Notes: a model not told the origin generated them from the sequence alone. A DNA stretch of 58,852 bases from Parcubacteria group bacterium GW2011_GWC2_48_17 (GCA_001003605.1 LCPL01000006.1:1-58852), one strand, 5' to 3'; shown: positions 42,486-52,172, counted from the stretch's first letter. Made by a program: numbers and translations.

Positions 42486-44960
42486 ATGAATCCCAAATTT
42501 TCTCCCAAACGCCTTGTTTTGATTGACGCGCACGCGGTTCTGCATCGCGCGTATCATGCTCTGCCGCAATTCAGCAATTCAAGGGGCGAACCCACTGGAG
42601 GGCTTTACGGCCTCGCGGCCATGCTTATAAAGCTCATCACGACCTTTCGGCCAGACTATATCGCTGCGGCCTATGACCTTCCCAAACCGACATTTCGTCA
42701 TGAGGCGTACAAAGATTACAAAGCCGGCAGGGCAAAAGCGGATGACGCGCTTATCTCTCAAATGAAGCGGTCGCGCGAGATTTTTAGCGCCTTTAACATT
42801 CCCATTTATGACAAAGAAGGATTTGAAGCGGACGATATTTTGGGTACGATTGTCGAGCAACTAAACGCTAAACGCTATCCGCCGGCTGGCGGACTAAACG
42901 CTGATATCATCATCGCATCGGGCGATATGGACACACTCCAACTCGTGGACGACAAGCGCGTACAAGTTTTTACTCTCAAAAAAGGCATAAACGATACAGT
43001 GTTGTACGATGAAGAAGCAGTAAAAAAAAGATACGGCTTTGGACCGGAACTTCTTCCAGATTTCAAAGGACTTTCCGGCGACCCATCTGATAACATCAAA
43101 GGCGTCGTTGGCATCGGAGAGAAAACCGCGACGGCGCTTATTACTGCCTTCGGTTCCATAGAGGAAATTTACAAAAAACTTAAAAGAGACGAGGCGGCCT
43201 TCAAGAAAGCGGGGATTAAAGAGCGGGTGGTGGAACTATTGAAAAAAGGCGAGGAGGAGGCGGAGTTCAGCAAGATGCTTGCGACCATTCACCGCGATGT
43301 GCCGATTAGTTTTCAATTACCGGAGAAAGAATGGCGCGAGGCGGTTCAATTGGAGAAAATTTTGAAATTGTTTCAGGAGCTTGAGTTTAGAACGCTGGGA
43401 GCGAGGGTTAGGGAGCTTTTGGAGAAAAATGGGACACGGACAGAAGGGGAGGGTGAAGCGGAAAGCGGGGCAGGAGGAAAGGAAGCCCCGCCGTCCGCCA
43501 CGACGGACGGTGAGGCGAGGGAGTTTTTATTCGCAACCCATAATCCGCGAGAAGTGAAAGAGCTCGGCATCATGCTCTCGCTTGTTGATTCCAATATCGC
43601 AAACCCCACTGCCGATGAAATCTTTCGGTTCACCGAGGCAAAAACGCCTGCCGAAGCGCGAGAGAAACTTCTGACCGAACTTAAAAAAAGAAATCTTGAG
43701 AAAGTCTGGGGCGACATTGAAAAACCGCTTATTCCGGTAACGGAAAAAATGATGACGCGCGGCATCTTGGTTGACATTCCATACCTTCACTCGCTCTCAA
43801 AAAAACATCACAAAACCCTTAATGAGCTTGAAAAGAAAATCTGGAAGCTCACTGGCGCGGAGTTTAATGTCGCTTCGCCGAAACAGCTTGGCGAAGTGCT
43901 GTTCAAGAAGTTGGGGCTGTCGGCGAAGAACCAAAAGAAAACTGCCAAAACAGGCGCTCTCTCTACCCGCGAGTCCGAACTTGAGAAACTCCGCGACGCG
44001 CACCCCATTATCCCGCTTGTTCTAGAACACCGCGAACTTTCCAAACTCCTCGGCACCTACATTGACGCACTGCCCTCTCTTGCCGACGGCGCGGGGCGGC
44101 TTCACACCACCTTTTTTCAAATCGGCGCGGCGACTGGCAGGATGTCCTCGCGCGACCCGAATCTCCAGAACATCCCGAATAAAACCGAACTGGGGCGGGA
44201 AATCAGGAAGGCCTTTATCACGGAGAGGCGGATGAAGCTCGTTTCTCTGGATTACTCCCAAATTGAGCTTCGGGTGGCGGCGTTTTTGTCGGGCGACAAA
44301 AAACTCATTGAAATTTTCAAACGGAGTGAGGATGTGCACACCAGCGTTGCGGCCGAGGTGTTTGGTGTCGCCGGTAACAAAGTGCACCCCGACATGCGTC
44401 GGAAAGCGAAGGTCATCAATTTTGGCATCATGTACGGAATGGGAGTAAATGCTTTGCGAGCGAGTCTTGGCGGTTCCCGTGAGGAAGCGCAAAAATTCCT
44501 CACCGACTACTTCACAAAGTTTAGCGGTCTTGCCTCTTACCTTCAAAAAACGAAAGAAGCGGCGGCGGGACAGGGCTACACCGAGACTTTTTTCGGAAGG
44601 CGCCGCTACTTTGACGGTTTTAACTCACCCCTGCCTTTTATCCGCGCTGGAGCCGAACGAATGGCAATTAACGCACCCATTCAAGGGACGCAATCGGACA
44701 TTATAAAAATAGCAATGATTCGGGCGGACGAGTTTTTACAAAAAGAAAAATTATCCGACCAAGTTTATCTTCTCCTGCAGGTCCACGACGAACTTCTGTA
44801 TGAAATGAAAGAGGAGCTTATCCAAACAGTCGCGCCGAAAATAAAAGAAATTATGGAGACTGTTCTTTCTCCCAAAGACACCAAAGGTGTTCCCCTCATC
44901 GCCGATATTGCGGTGGGGAAGAATTGGGGGGAGATGACAAAAATCGCGGATGAACGCTGA
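42486..44960 (+). CDS. polA: DNA polymerase I
   Basis: 5'-3' exonuclease EADDILGTIVEQ, polymerase GRMSSRDPNLQNIPNKTELGREIRKAF, DYSQIELRVAAFLSGD, LLQVHDELLYEM. Confidence 0.96.
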   Translation: MNPKFSPKRLVLIDAHAVLHRAYHALPQFSNSRGEPTGGLYGLAAMLIKLITTFRPDYIAAAYDLPKPTFRHEAYKDYKAGRAKADDALISQMKRSREIFSAFNIPIYDKEGFEADDILGTIVEQLNAKRYPPAGGLNADIIIASGDMDTLQLVDDKRVQVFTLKKGINDTVLYDEEAVKKRYGFGPELLPDFKGLSGDPSDNIKGVVGIGEKTATALITAFGSIEEIYKKLKRDEAAFKKAGIKERVVELLKKGEEEAEFSKMLATIHRDVPISFQLPEKEWREAVQLEKILKLFQELEFRTLGARVRELLEKNGTRTEGEGEAESGAGGKEAPPSATTDGEAREFLFATHNPREVKELGIMLSLVDSNIANPTADEIFRFTEAKTPAEAREKLLTELKKRNLEKVWGDIEKPLIPVTEKMMTRGILVDIPYLHSLSKKHHKTLNELEKKIWKLTGAEFNVASPKQLGEVLFKKLGLSAKNQKKTAKTGALSTRESELEKLRDAHPIIPLVLEHRELSKLLGTYIDALPSLADGAGRLHTTFFQIGAATGRMSSRDPNLQNIPNKTELGREIRKAFITERRMKLVSLDYSQIELRVAAFLSGDKKLIEIFKRSEDVHTSVAAEVFGVAGNKVHPDMRRKAKVINFGIMYGMGVNALRASLGGSREEAQKFLTDYFTKFSGLASYLQKTKEAAAGQGYTETFFGRRRYFDGFNSPLPFIRAGAERMAINAPIQGTQSDIIKIAMIRADEFLQKEKLSDQVYLLLQVHDELLYEMKEELIQTVAPKIKEIMETVLSPKDTKGVPLIADIAVGKNWGEMTKIADER
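42861..42902. repeat. CGCTAAACGC-word insertion inside polA with nested CCGCCggctGGCGG hairpin
   Basis: ctaaacgctaaacgctatccgccggctggcggactaaacgctg encodes LNAKRYPPAGGLNA. Confidence 0.8.
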
Positions 44961-45010
44961 TGAAAACGCAGATTCACGCGGATGAGAAAGCGCAAAAATA
45001 ATGCTGTGTA

Positions 45011-45174
45011 GGACTTACGCAATTGGTGTCATTCCCGTGAAGCTTGTCCTCGCGAAGGCGGGGAACGGGAATCTAGGGCGTTAAGAAACGGCCAAATACT
45101 GGATTCCCGCCCCCGCCTCCGCTGGGGGCAGGCCCTACGCGGGAATGACAGAAAAGGACGAAATGCGTAAGTCC
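45011..45174. mobile_element. 164-bp MITE-like element with ~9-bp imperfect target duplication
   Basis: TIR GGACTTACGCA / TGCGTAAGTCC; flanks TGCTGTGTA and TGCTGTGGA; core gtcattcccg...cgggaatgac. Confidence 0.75.
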
Positions 45175-45215
45175 TGCTGTGGATAACAAATTTCCCAAAT
45201 CCTATCAACTGTAAC

Positions 45216-46265
45216 TTGTCTCCAAAAATGAAAAAACAAACAAAATGGTTAGCATTGGGATTCGGAATTGTCGCGATAATTGTTGTCGCGACGACTCTGC
45301 AAAGTTTAAATTCCTACAAATTATCGCGAGTCCCGAGTAAAAATTTACTCGCGGAGTCGTCGGCCAGCGCAAGTTCGCAAAAAGCTCAAGGTGACGTCAG
45401 GGACTTCAAAATTGACCTCTATGTATTAGGAGAAAAAAGTACGCTGGCGACGCCAGCATCCTGTGTCAGCGCCGACTATCTTAAAAAATATCCCCAGATG
45501 CCGAAAAAGTGGGCGGAGCGGACCAAGTGCGGACAAGTGTACATGAAAAACACAATTTACCAACACCAGCGCAATGTGGCTCAAGCCAGCGCTGATTGGC
45601 TTACTGACAACATCATAATGGTTAGAAAAAGCCTGAAAGAAATAATGTCGATTACGGACATTGAGGACCTGCCACCAGGCGGCATGATACCAACCGGCGA
45701 GATTGAAAATATGCCTGTCGAAGGAGCGAATCTCTCGGTGCAGTGCATAAAAAACGCGTGGGGCGACATAATCTGGGCTACAGCGCTGGCGGGGGAATAT
45801 CGGGAAGATTTTACCAAAGCGGCGGTGTATGTTCCTTTCTCCGAGGCCACCTTGGAAAAATTGGCGAAAAGCCGTGCTGACGGTGAGATGTCTTTGATAG
45901 AAGGTCTGGCGTTATCTCCAATATTCACTCTTATATCAGACAATTCCTTCGCCAACCGATCAAAACCAGGTCTGTTCCAATCGGCAAGCATCAGTCGCAA
46001 TGAAGGCGCTGATATTAAAATACGCATAATGGGAGGAACGCTGTGCAAGGGGTATGACATTAGCACTCCTCTGGGGGACGGCACAGTATGCCTTCCATTT
46101 GACCCATTGAATACAATAAAAGCGCGAACTAAAGACCGCCTGGGAACAATGACATCAATGCAAAGTAATTTCCAACGGCTGGTTACCAGCTACAAAAGCG
46201 CGATAACAAAATTGGAAAAATCAAACCCGACTTGTTTTGGGTCTACTCCAGATTTAGAGAAATAG
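45216..46265 (+). CDS. Hypothetical secreted/membrane-anchored protein
   Basis: N-terminal TM LALGFGIVAIIVVATTLQ. Confidence 0.55.
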   Translation: MSPKMKKQTKWLALGFGIVAIIVVATTLQSLNSYKLSRVPSKNLLAESSASASSQKAQGDVRDFKIDLYVLGEKSTLATPASCVSADYLKKYPQMPKKWAERTKCGQVYMKNTIYQHQRNVAQASADWLTDNIIMVRKSLKEIMSITDIEDLPPGGMIPTGEIENMPVEGANLSVQCIKNAWGDIIWATALAGEYREDFTKAAVYVPFSEATLEKLAKSRADGEMSLIEGLALSPIFTLISDNSFANRSKPGLFQSASISRNEGADIKIRIMGGTLCKGYDISTPLGDGTVCLPFDPLNTIKARTKDRLGTMTSMQSNFQRLVTSYKSAITKLEKSNPTCFGSTPDLEK

Positions 46266-46354
46266 CTGACTTGGAAGCCGAACTCCAAGCTGGGTTTAAG
46301 TGATTCGGCGGCTGTGTTTTTTGAGCCAAGAGGCAATTTTTTCGCCATGCTACA

Positions 46355-47374
46355 ATGGGCGGCATGAAAAGAGAGAGGGTGCAACAAGAATTGGTTATCT
46401 ACCGTGATGCGAAGGGTGATGTAAAACTCCGTGCTGACGCAGATAAAGAAACGATTTGGGCGACACAGGCGCAAATTGCCGAGGTTTTTGGCGTTTTTTC
46501 GCAGGCAATCACCAGACATTTGCAAAATATCTATAAAGCAGGTGAACTTTCTAAGGTAGCAACTTGTTCCAAAATGGAACAAGTTCAAATTGAGGGTGGC
46601 AGGCGGGTGGTGCGGTCAGTTGAGTATTACAATTTGGACGCCATTCTTTCTGTTGGATACCGAGTTAATTCAAAACAAGCCACGGCATTTCGTAAATGGG
46701 CCACCAAAACGCTCCGTGACTATATCATCAAGGGTTACGCGATCAACTCCAAGCGTTTGCAAGAAGCACGGCAGACTGGCGTTAAAGAACTGACAAAAAC
46801 ACTTCAATTTATCCAAAGCGCCATTCGCAGACGGAAACTCGACCAAACGGAAGTGGACAGTCTGCTTTCAGTTATTGGCGACTATGCCAATGCGTGGCTC
46901 TTGCTTCAGAAATATGACAAAGACAAGCTCATTCTGCAAAGAGGGAAGGGAAAAGAGCGAGTGCGTTTTGAATATGTGTACGCGCACCCCGCGATTCATG
47001 CTCTCAAAAGGAACCTTGTTTTAAAAGGGGAGGCTACGGAATTATTCGCGAGCGAGCGAGACCAATCGTTTCAGGGCATCCTTGGGAACATCTACCAAAC
47101 CTTTGGCGGAAAGGAACTATACGAAAGTTTGGAAGAGAAGGCGGCTCATTTGCTGTACTTTATCATCAAAGACCATCCGTTTTCCGACGGCAATAAACGA
47201 GTCGGCTCGTTTCTCTTTATTTTATTCTTGGAGCGCAACGGAATATTATTTCGGAAAAGCGGGGAACGAAAGATAAATGACAACGCGCTTGTGGCTCTCG
47301 CGCTTCTTATGGCCGAAAGCAATCCCGATGAAAAGGATGCTTTGATTAAACTGGTTACAAACCTGCTTGCATAA
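46355..47374 (+). CDS. RhuM/Fic fusion protein
   Basis: RhuM-like TIWATQAQIAEVFGVFSQAITRHLQNIY...YNLDAILSVGYRVNSKQATAFRKWATKTLRDYIIKGYAIN; Fic motif HPFSDGNKRVGSFLF. Confidence 0.88.
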   Translation: MGGMKRERVQQELVIYRDAKGDVKLRADADKETIWATQAQIAEVFGVFSQAITRHLQNIYKAGELSKVATCSKMEQVQIEGGRRVVRSVEYYNLDAILSVGYRVNSKQATAFRKWATKTLRDYIIKGYAINSKRLQEARQTGVKELTKTLQFIQSAIRRRKLDQTEVDSLLSVIGDYANAWLLLQKYDKDKLILQRGKGKERVRFEYVYAHPAIHALKRNLVLKGEATELFASERDQSFQGILGNIYQTFGGKELYESLEEKAAHLLYFIIKDHPFSDGNKRVGSFLFILFLERNGILFRKSGERKINDNALVALALLMAESNPDEKDALIKLVTNLLA

Positions 47375-47399
47375 TTCTTATGCTTTATCTTTCTTTTTT

Positions 47400-47432
47400 C
47401 TACTTGCTACTAACTACTAGCTACTAACTTCT
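47400..47432. repeat. CTACTAACTACTAG-word arm upstream of holA
   Basis: ctacttgctactaactactagctactaac. Confidence 0.55.
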
Positions 47433-47437
47433 TTTTC

Positions 47438-48154
47438 ATGCTTTATTTCTTTCACGGCTCGGACAAAGACACAGCGCGCGAAAAGGCGGGCAAGCTCATC
47501 GAGAGCCTGCGCAAGAAAAAACCTGACGCGGAGCTTTTTCGCATTGACGCCGAAAACTGGAGCGAAGCCAAATTGCAGGAACTGACCGCCGGCCAAGGAC
47601 TCTTTAACAATTCCTTTATTGTCCAAATTGTTCAATTGCTCGAGAGCCCCGAGGCGAAAGAAATCTTTATAGACCGGCTGGAAGAAATAGCGCAGTCTCC
47701 TAATGTGTTTATATCGCTTGAAGGGGAGGTAGACAAGAAAACACTTCTCGCAATAGCCGAAGTTGCCGAAAAGGCGCAGTTATTTGAGAGTAAAAAAGAA
47801 AAGCAAAAACCTGACTTCAATATTTTTTCGCTCACTGATGCTTTCGGAAAACGGGATAAAAAAAATCTATGGGTGCTTTTTCAAAAAGCTGTGGCGAGTG
47901 GGGCAGTCCCGGAAGAAATACACGGCATCCTGTTTTGGCAGTTAAAATCCATGCTTCTTGCTTTCGGTTCTAAGTCAGCAAGTGAGGCCGGCATAGCTCC
48001 ATTCGTTTTCACTAAATCAAAGGGCTTCCTCAAAAACTATTCCGAGGAAGAGCTCAAAAGACTTTCTTCGAGATTCGTATCGCTGTATCACGACTCCCAC
48101 CGAGGCATTCATGATTTCGAAGTCGCACTGGAGCGGTTTATTCTCACATTGTAA
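47438..48154 (+). CDS. holA: DNA polymerase III delta subunit-like protein
   Basis: MLYFFHGSDKDTAREKAGKLIESLRKKKPDAELFRIDAENW...LFWQLKSML...YHDSHRGIHDFEVALERFIL. Confidence 0.75.
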   Translation: MLYFFHGSDKDTAREKAGKLIESLRKKKPDAELFRIDAENWSEAKLQELTAGQGLFNNSFIVQIVQLLESPEAKEIFIDRLEEIAQSPNVFISLEGEVDKKTLLAIAEVAEKAQLFESKKEKQKPDFNIFSLTDAFGKRDKKNLWVLFQKAVASGAVPEEIHGILFWQLKSMLLAFGSKSASEAGIAPFVFTKSKGFLKNYSEEELKRLSSRFVSLYHDSHRGIHDFEVALERFILTL

Positions 48155-48355
48155 TCGCCATCGAATGAAATAAAAAAGAAGACCGGCCAAACTGGCGGGT
48201 CTTCGCGACGAAAGAACGAGGTTCAAATTATGAATGAAGCTTACTCAGCGATACTCCAGTTGAGAGTCTGTTCAGCCCAGAAAGGTTCCACCGTCCACGG
48301 TCCAACTGCGTAGCTGGGAGGTATACGGAACGGTTTTCGCGCCAACTTGATTTTT

Positions 48356-49324
48356 CTAGATGCCGGCGGCAAGTAATGGATTCTTCTGGCATTCCTTTAT
48401 GTTGATGAAGGTTTCAATCCCTGCGGCCGTCACGAACAGATGTTCAAGAGCATGCGCATAGAGGGACAGCAAAAACGGGGAAGTGTATGCTCCGCAGGAA
48501 CACTGTCCCAAATGGACATGCTTGGCATGCTCGGGATGCGGAGCGTCATCAGCACCAGCCATCACCCACGGAAGGTTTTCTGATACTAGTTGTACAAGCG
48601 ACGCTCGATCGGGCTCCGTTTTGATGGTTGGCTTACATTCCGCTCGGATGTCTCTGCGGGCTTTGTCCTCATTGGTTGCGAGGTGGTGAGCGGTTAGACC
48701 AAGAAAAAACCGTTCGCTCTTCGCGAAATATTTCCAATACGGCACACAGCGCCCGTCACTTCCGTGTTCCCAGAAAATTTGGGCCTCGGTTTCCTGCAGA
48801 AACATCTCGACGAACGGGAGGCATATTAATTCAGCGTCCCGGTCGCTGTACATGAGATTTGGATGCTCAAAATGCCCATGCACTTTCATTCCGTACTTAT
48901 CGCACCACTTCACCACGGGAAGCATTCTTCCCCACTGCTTGATTCCCTTCGTGGATTTCGTCGTACGCATGAAAGGGTACATTTTCCCGTCCACGATCCC
49001 ACGCTCTACACATTTCGCAATTTGCCCCTCGGTCGTTTTCTCTGTGAGCATAACGAAGGGAATAAAACTCATCGTGGCTTCTCCACGGACGAGCTCCTCG
49101 GCATTACCAATGTACTCGACAACTTGTTCAGCCGTCGCGAGGCCATCATTCGTGTTTGGTTGTGGGCCTATAACGTCGAAGCCTCCCTTGGCATTGTTTA
49201 GGACGAGCGCTTTGACGATTTCGTCTCCCTCTCGTTCGTGCGAATGAGTGTTTACTCCGGCCTCGACCTCGACTTCGTGAGGCATGTTTTGGTCGACCTG
49301 TGGTTTGGTATGTTCTGTATTCAT
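48356..49324 (-). CDS. pyrC: Dihydroorotase-like protein
   Basis: GKMYPFMRTTKSTKGI, KVHGHFEHP, FWEHGSDGRCVPY, LGLTAHHL, VMAGADDAPHPEHAK. Confidence 0.75.
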   Translation of the reverse strand: MNTEHTKPQVDQNMPHEVEVEAGVNTHSHEREGDEIVKALVLNNAKGGFDVIGPQPNTNDGLATAEQVVEYIGNAEELVRGEATMSFIPFVMLTEKTTEGQIAKCVERGIVDGKMYPFMRTTKSTKGIKQWGRMLPVVKWCDKYGMKVHGHFEHPNLMYSDRDAELICLPFVEMFLQETEAQIFWEHGSDGRCVPYWKYFAKSERFFLGLTAHHLATNEDKARRDIRAECKPTIKTEPDRASLVQLVSENLPWVMAGADDAPHPEHAKHVHLGQCSCGAYTSPFLLSLYAHALEHLFVTAAGIETFINIKECQKNPLLAAGI

Positions 49325-49369
49325 AATTCTTTGTCAAAACTTCCCCAATCCTCCTTGCACGTGGACAAA

Positions 49370-49402
49370 AAGCAACCCCACTCCGACGTTGTCGGGTGGG
49401 GT
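49370..49402 (-). terminator. Terminator-like hairpin between pyrD-like and pyrC
   Basis: minus strand ccccacccgacaacgtcggagtggggttgctttttg. Confidence 0.6.
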
Positions 49403-49423
49403 AAAGTACTTGAGTCCGGTACA

Positions 49424-50518
49424 CTAGCGCGATACCGTACTCAAGCGGCGAAAGCTCGACAGATACCCCGTTGTTCGTTGGCGGGCATACTTATGCGCTC
49501 CGCGGATCATCGGTCGCACCTGCGTCGGCGCAAGCATGGCAATCGAACCTGGAGAGATTGCATCAGCACCTGCGTCAAAGGCAAGGCGCGCGTCGTTTGC
49601 AGAGAGCAGTCCTCCTCCAGCGATAATTGGCTTATGGATTCCAAGTTGCCGTACTGCTCGTAGCCACTCCAATAGAAATGGTTTGAGCGGAGCACCCGAG
49701 AGACCTCCAGCAAAACCAGGAAATCGTTTCGCCATCGGTGACTCCTCTGGGTCATCTGTGCCAAAGAGCGCTTTCCAGTCAACCGGAGGAGTTTTTTCGG
49801 CCCAGCGAGGCTGTTTGCCAAACGGTAGCGTATTGCAGAAACAGACAGCGTCGCATCGGGGATGATTAGCGACGCGAAGCATAGAGCGCGGGTGTACTTC
49901 AGGGCCGAATTTCAATACAAGCGAGATTGACTCGGGGAGTACTCTTTCCGCCATTTCAAGTATCGGCACCGCCTCACTGATAAGGTCATTTGGGTCGAGT
50001 CCTCCGTTCGGACACGATAGATTTACTTGAATTCCCCAGTCAGCACAGAAATGCTCGTATTTTTTCGCGGCCGCAAGCCGGCGAAAAATGCCATCAAGCT
50101 CGGCTTGCCGTCCTGCAGACGTCGGCTGTAGTGACATCACTGAAATCTGAAAGGATTCAGTAAACTTTTGCCACCAACCGGCCTGAATCAGGAATTCTAA
50201 GCCAGGACCGCTTAAGCTAACCGCGTTTAGCCCGTACTGCTTACGCAGGTTCACGATGATGCATCTCGGGAACCACTTTTTTGGAGTAACGCCATCTTTC
50301 TTGAGCGGCATATTGCCCGGTCGCCCGAGGAATGTCGTGGTCTTAGTTACCTTTGTGGAGCCACGAAAGTCGAGACCAATGAAACAAAACGGCCAATGAT
50401 ACCAATATCCTCTTCCGTGAAAGTTGGTTACGCCCGATGCCTGTAGCACAGGTCCAAAATTAATTCCGCGTAGAATCATAGAATGAGCTTTTTGTTGAGG
50501 GTTGTGGTTGTTCCACAC
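49424..50518 (-). CDS. Dihydroorotate dehydrogenase-like FMN TIM-barrel protein
   Basis: GIQVNLSCPNGGLD...SLVLKFGPEV...GFAGGLSGAPLKPFLLEWLRAVRQLGIHKPIIAGGGLLSANDARLAFDAGADAI. Confidence 0.75.
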   Translation of the reverse strand: MWNNHNPQQKAHSMILRGINFGPVLQASGVTNFHGRGYWYHWPFCFIGLDFRGSTKVTKTTTFLGRPGNMPLKKDGVTPKKWFPRCIIVNLRKQYGLNAVSLSGPGLEFLIQAGWWQKFTESFQISVMSLQPTSAGRQAELDGIFRRLAAAKKYEHFCADWGIQVNLSCPNGGLDPNDLISEAVPILEMAERVLPESISLVLKFGPEVHPRSMLRVANHPRCDAVCFCNTLPFGKQPRWAEKTPPVDWKALFGTDDPEESPMAKRFPGFAGGLSGAPLKPFLLEWLRAVRQLGIHKPIIAGGGLLSANDARLAFDAGADAISPGSIAMLAPTQVRPMIRGAHKYARQRTTGYLSSFRRLSTVSR

Positions 50519-50551
50519 CTATCCTAGCTCTTGAAGCAAGAAACGCAAGAG

Positions 50552-51418
50552 TTATAGGTAAGAAGCCAGCGCTCGTCGCAGAAGTTCACGCTTTTCAATC
50601 GATTCTTTCCAAATACTGTTCGAACGATTGCCGTTTATCCGGAGTCCTTTGGAAAAGTTTATCTCTCGTGCAAAGCGTTCAATGTGTTCTCTCCGACTTA
50701 TGGTAATTTCACCATATTTTCTATCCACTCTACCTTCAATACTGAATTTTCTTAGCAGTTGCTGAATGAGATGTAAGATTTTGTTATTATGCTGATAACC
50801 GCGTATGGCTCGTCGATTGCCTATGAAATACACTGAACCCTCATCATCAAAAAAGGAACGCAAAAAAGCCCGTTGGAGTTCTCTTTCCATAGACAAGATT
50901 CCCCCGATTAATGTCTGAGCCCTCGCTTTAAAGAAATTTCCCAGTTCCACATTGTGATAGCCGAGTTTAAATACACCTGGGAGAGATTCGTATTTCTTCG
51001 GAGGAAATGGATACACTGTTTTCATGCACCTGCTCACATGGTTAAGCAATGCTGAACTTCTATTTGTGTATATGCATCCACTATATTTTATTTCTCCATC
51101 AAACATCAAATGCCCCACTAATGACACAAGAGCCGCATCCCACCGGGAAAAAGGAACTGGATGACGATTCATCCTACTTTTACCTCTCCTGCTCTTACTA
51201 TATTCAATGAATCTTTGTGTAGCCGCGTGGCGTATTTTCTGTTTTTGTTGGTTGGTCAAAAGAATATGTCGGATATGAAAATACACCGATGTTTTCGGCC
51301 GGTTAGTTCGAATCATTATTTGACTAAGCGAGCAACCTTGCTTTCTTAGTGCAATGCACTGATTTCTGAAAGATACCAAGGTACGATAATTGTACCTCCT
51401 TATTGCGTATCCGCCCAC
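50552..51418 (-). CDS. LAGLIDADG homing-endonuclease-like protein adjacent to tRNA-Lys (start uncertain)
   Basis: LVSLVGHLMFDGEIKYSG and FLRSFFDDEGSVYFIG motifs; AGGAGG just downstream of the tRNA. Confidence 0.7.
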   Translation of the reverse strand: MGGYAIRRYNYRTLVSFRNQCIALRKQGCSLSQIMIRTNRPKTSVYFHIRHILLTNQQKQKIRHAATQRFIEYSKSRRGKSRMNRHPVPFSRWDAALVSLVGHLMFDGEIKYSGCIYTNRSSALLNHVSRCMKTVYPFPPKKYESLPGVFKLGYHNVELGNFFKARAQTLIGGILSMERELQRAFLRSFFDDEGSVYFIGNRRAIRGYQHNNKILHLIQQLLRKFSIEGRVDRKYGEITISRREHIERFAREINFSKGLRINGNRSNSIWKESIEKRELLRRALASYL

Positions 51419-51480
51419 TAGGAATCGAACCTAGATCAATTGGTTAAAAGCCAACTGCTCTACCACTGAGCTATGGGCGG
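51410..51480 (-). tRNA. tRNA-Lys(TTT)
   Basis: CCGCCCATAGCTCAGTGGTAGAGCAGTTGGCTTTTAACCAATTGATCTAGGTTCGATTCCTAGTGGGCGGA; complete cloverleaf, CCA not encoded. Confidence 0.96.
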
Positions 51481-51485
51481 GTCAA

Positions 51486-51522
51486 ATAGCTGTTAGCTTC
51501 TAGCTTTCAGCTGCTAGGTTAT
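51486..51522. repeat. TAGCTTCTAG-word arm
   Basis: agctgttagcttctagctttcagctgctaggttataa. Confidence 0.65.
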
Positions 51523-51556
51523 AACACAAAATACCCAAGAATAAAACTTTCCTGGT

Positions 51557-51961
51557 CTACAACGGCGCATCAAAAGCGACAGCGCCGGCGCCAGAGAGAA
51601 GAAGCGAAAGCGAGATAACGGCTGTGAGGAAAAACAAATGCCGGCGGTGTTCGATATGCGCCCCGTGCTTGCCTTTTAGATAATACGCCGCTAGAGAAAG
51701 CGCAAACGCGATTAGCGCGGCAATCTGTGTGTAAATACCCGCGATAAGCATGATGGCAATGACAATCTCCAGCGTGCCAAGATGGAGCGCGTAGCGAGTA
51801 CCAGGCCTAAGACCAAGAGCTTCAAATAGCGCCCCATGCTGGGCTTTTCCTTTTGTGAGCGTGTGGCGGCCAAAGTCAAAAAAGACGACTCCAAGGGCAA
51901 GACGCAGTAGAAACGGCGCGAAAAAGCTAAAGGTAAGAAGGTCTGGGAAAGGATTGAGCAT
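51557..51961 (-). CDS. DoxX family membrane protein
   Basis: FFAPFLLRLALGVVFFDFGRHTLTKGKAQH; four TM segments. Confidence 0.75.
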   Translation of the reverse strand: MLNPFPDLLTFSFFAPFLLRLALGVVFFDFGRHTLTKGKAQHGALFEALGLRPGTRYALHLGTLEIVIAIMLIAGIYTQIAALIAFALSLAAYYLKGKHGAHIEHRRHLFFLTAVISLSLLLSGAGAVAFDAPL

Positions 51962-51979
51962 ATCCTTATGATACCATAA

Positions 51980-52150
51980 AGAGGAAAACACAAAACACAA
52001 ACTGCACAAAAATCCAAACAAAACACAAACTATCCAAAACACAAACTAGTCCTTGATATTTCTGACTTTTGCCGTATGTCCGTTTGGCTTTTTGTGTACT
52101 GTGCTTTGGTACATTTGTTTGGACACCGGATACTGTGCTTTGTCTTTAAC
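51980..52150. repeat. CAAAACACAAA-word inverted-repeat element (third copy)
   Basis: aaaacacaaaacacaaactgcacaaaaatccaaacaaaacacaaactatccaaaacacaaac...ccgtttggctttttgtgtactgtgctttggtacatttgtttggacaccggatactgtgctttgt. Confidence 0.8.
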
Positions 52151-52172
52151 AATAGGGGTAACCATTTCAAAC

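Noticed and set aside
52010-52172. Extended N-terminus of the SpoU methyltransferase ORF from 52053
   Set aside because: The extension is translated from the CAAAACACAAA repeat; MPYDKKR at 52173 is the natural start.
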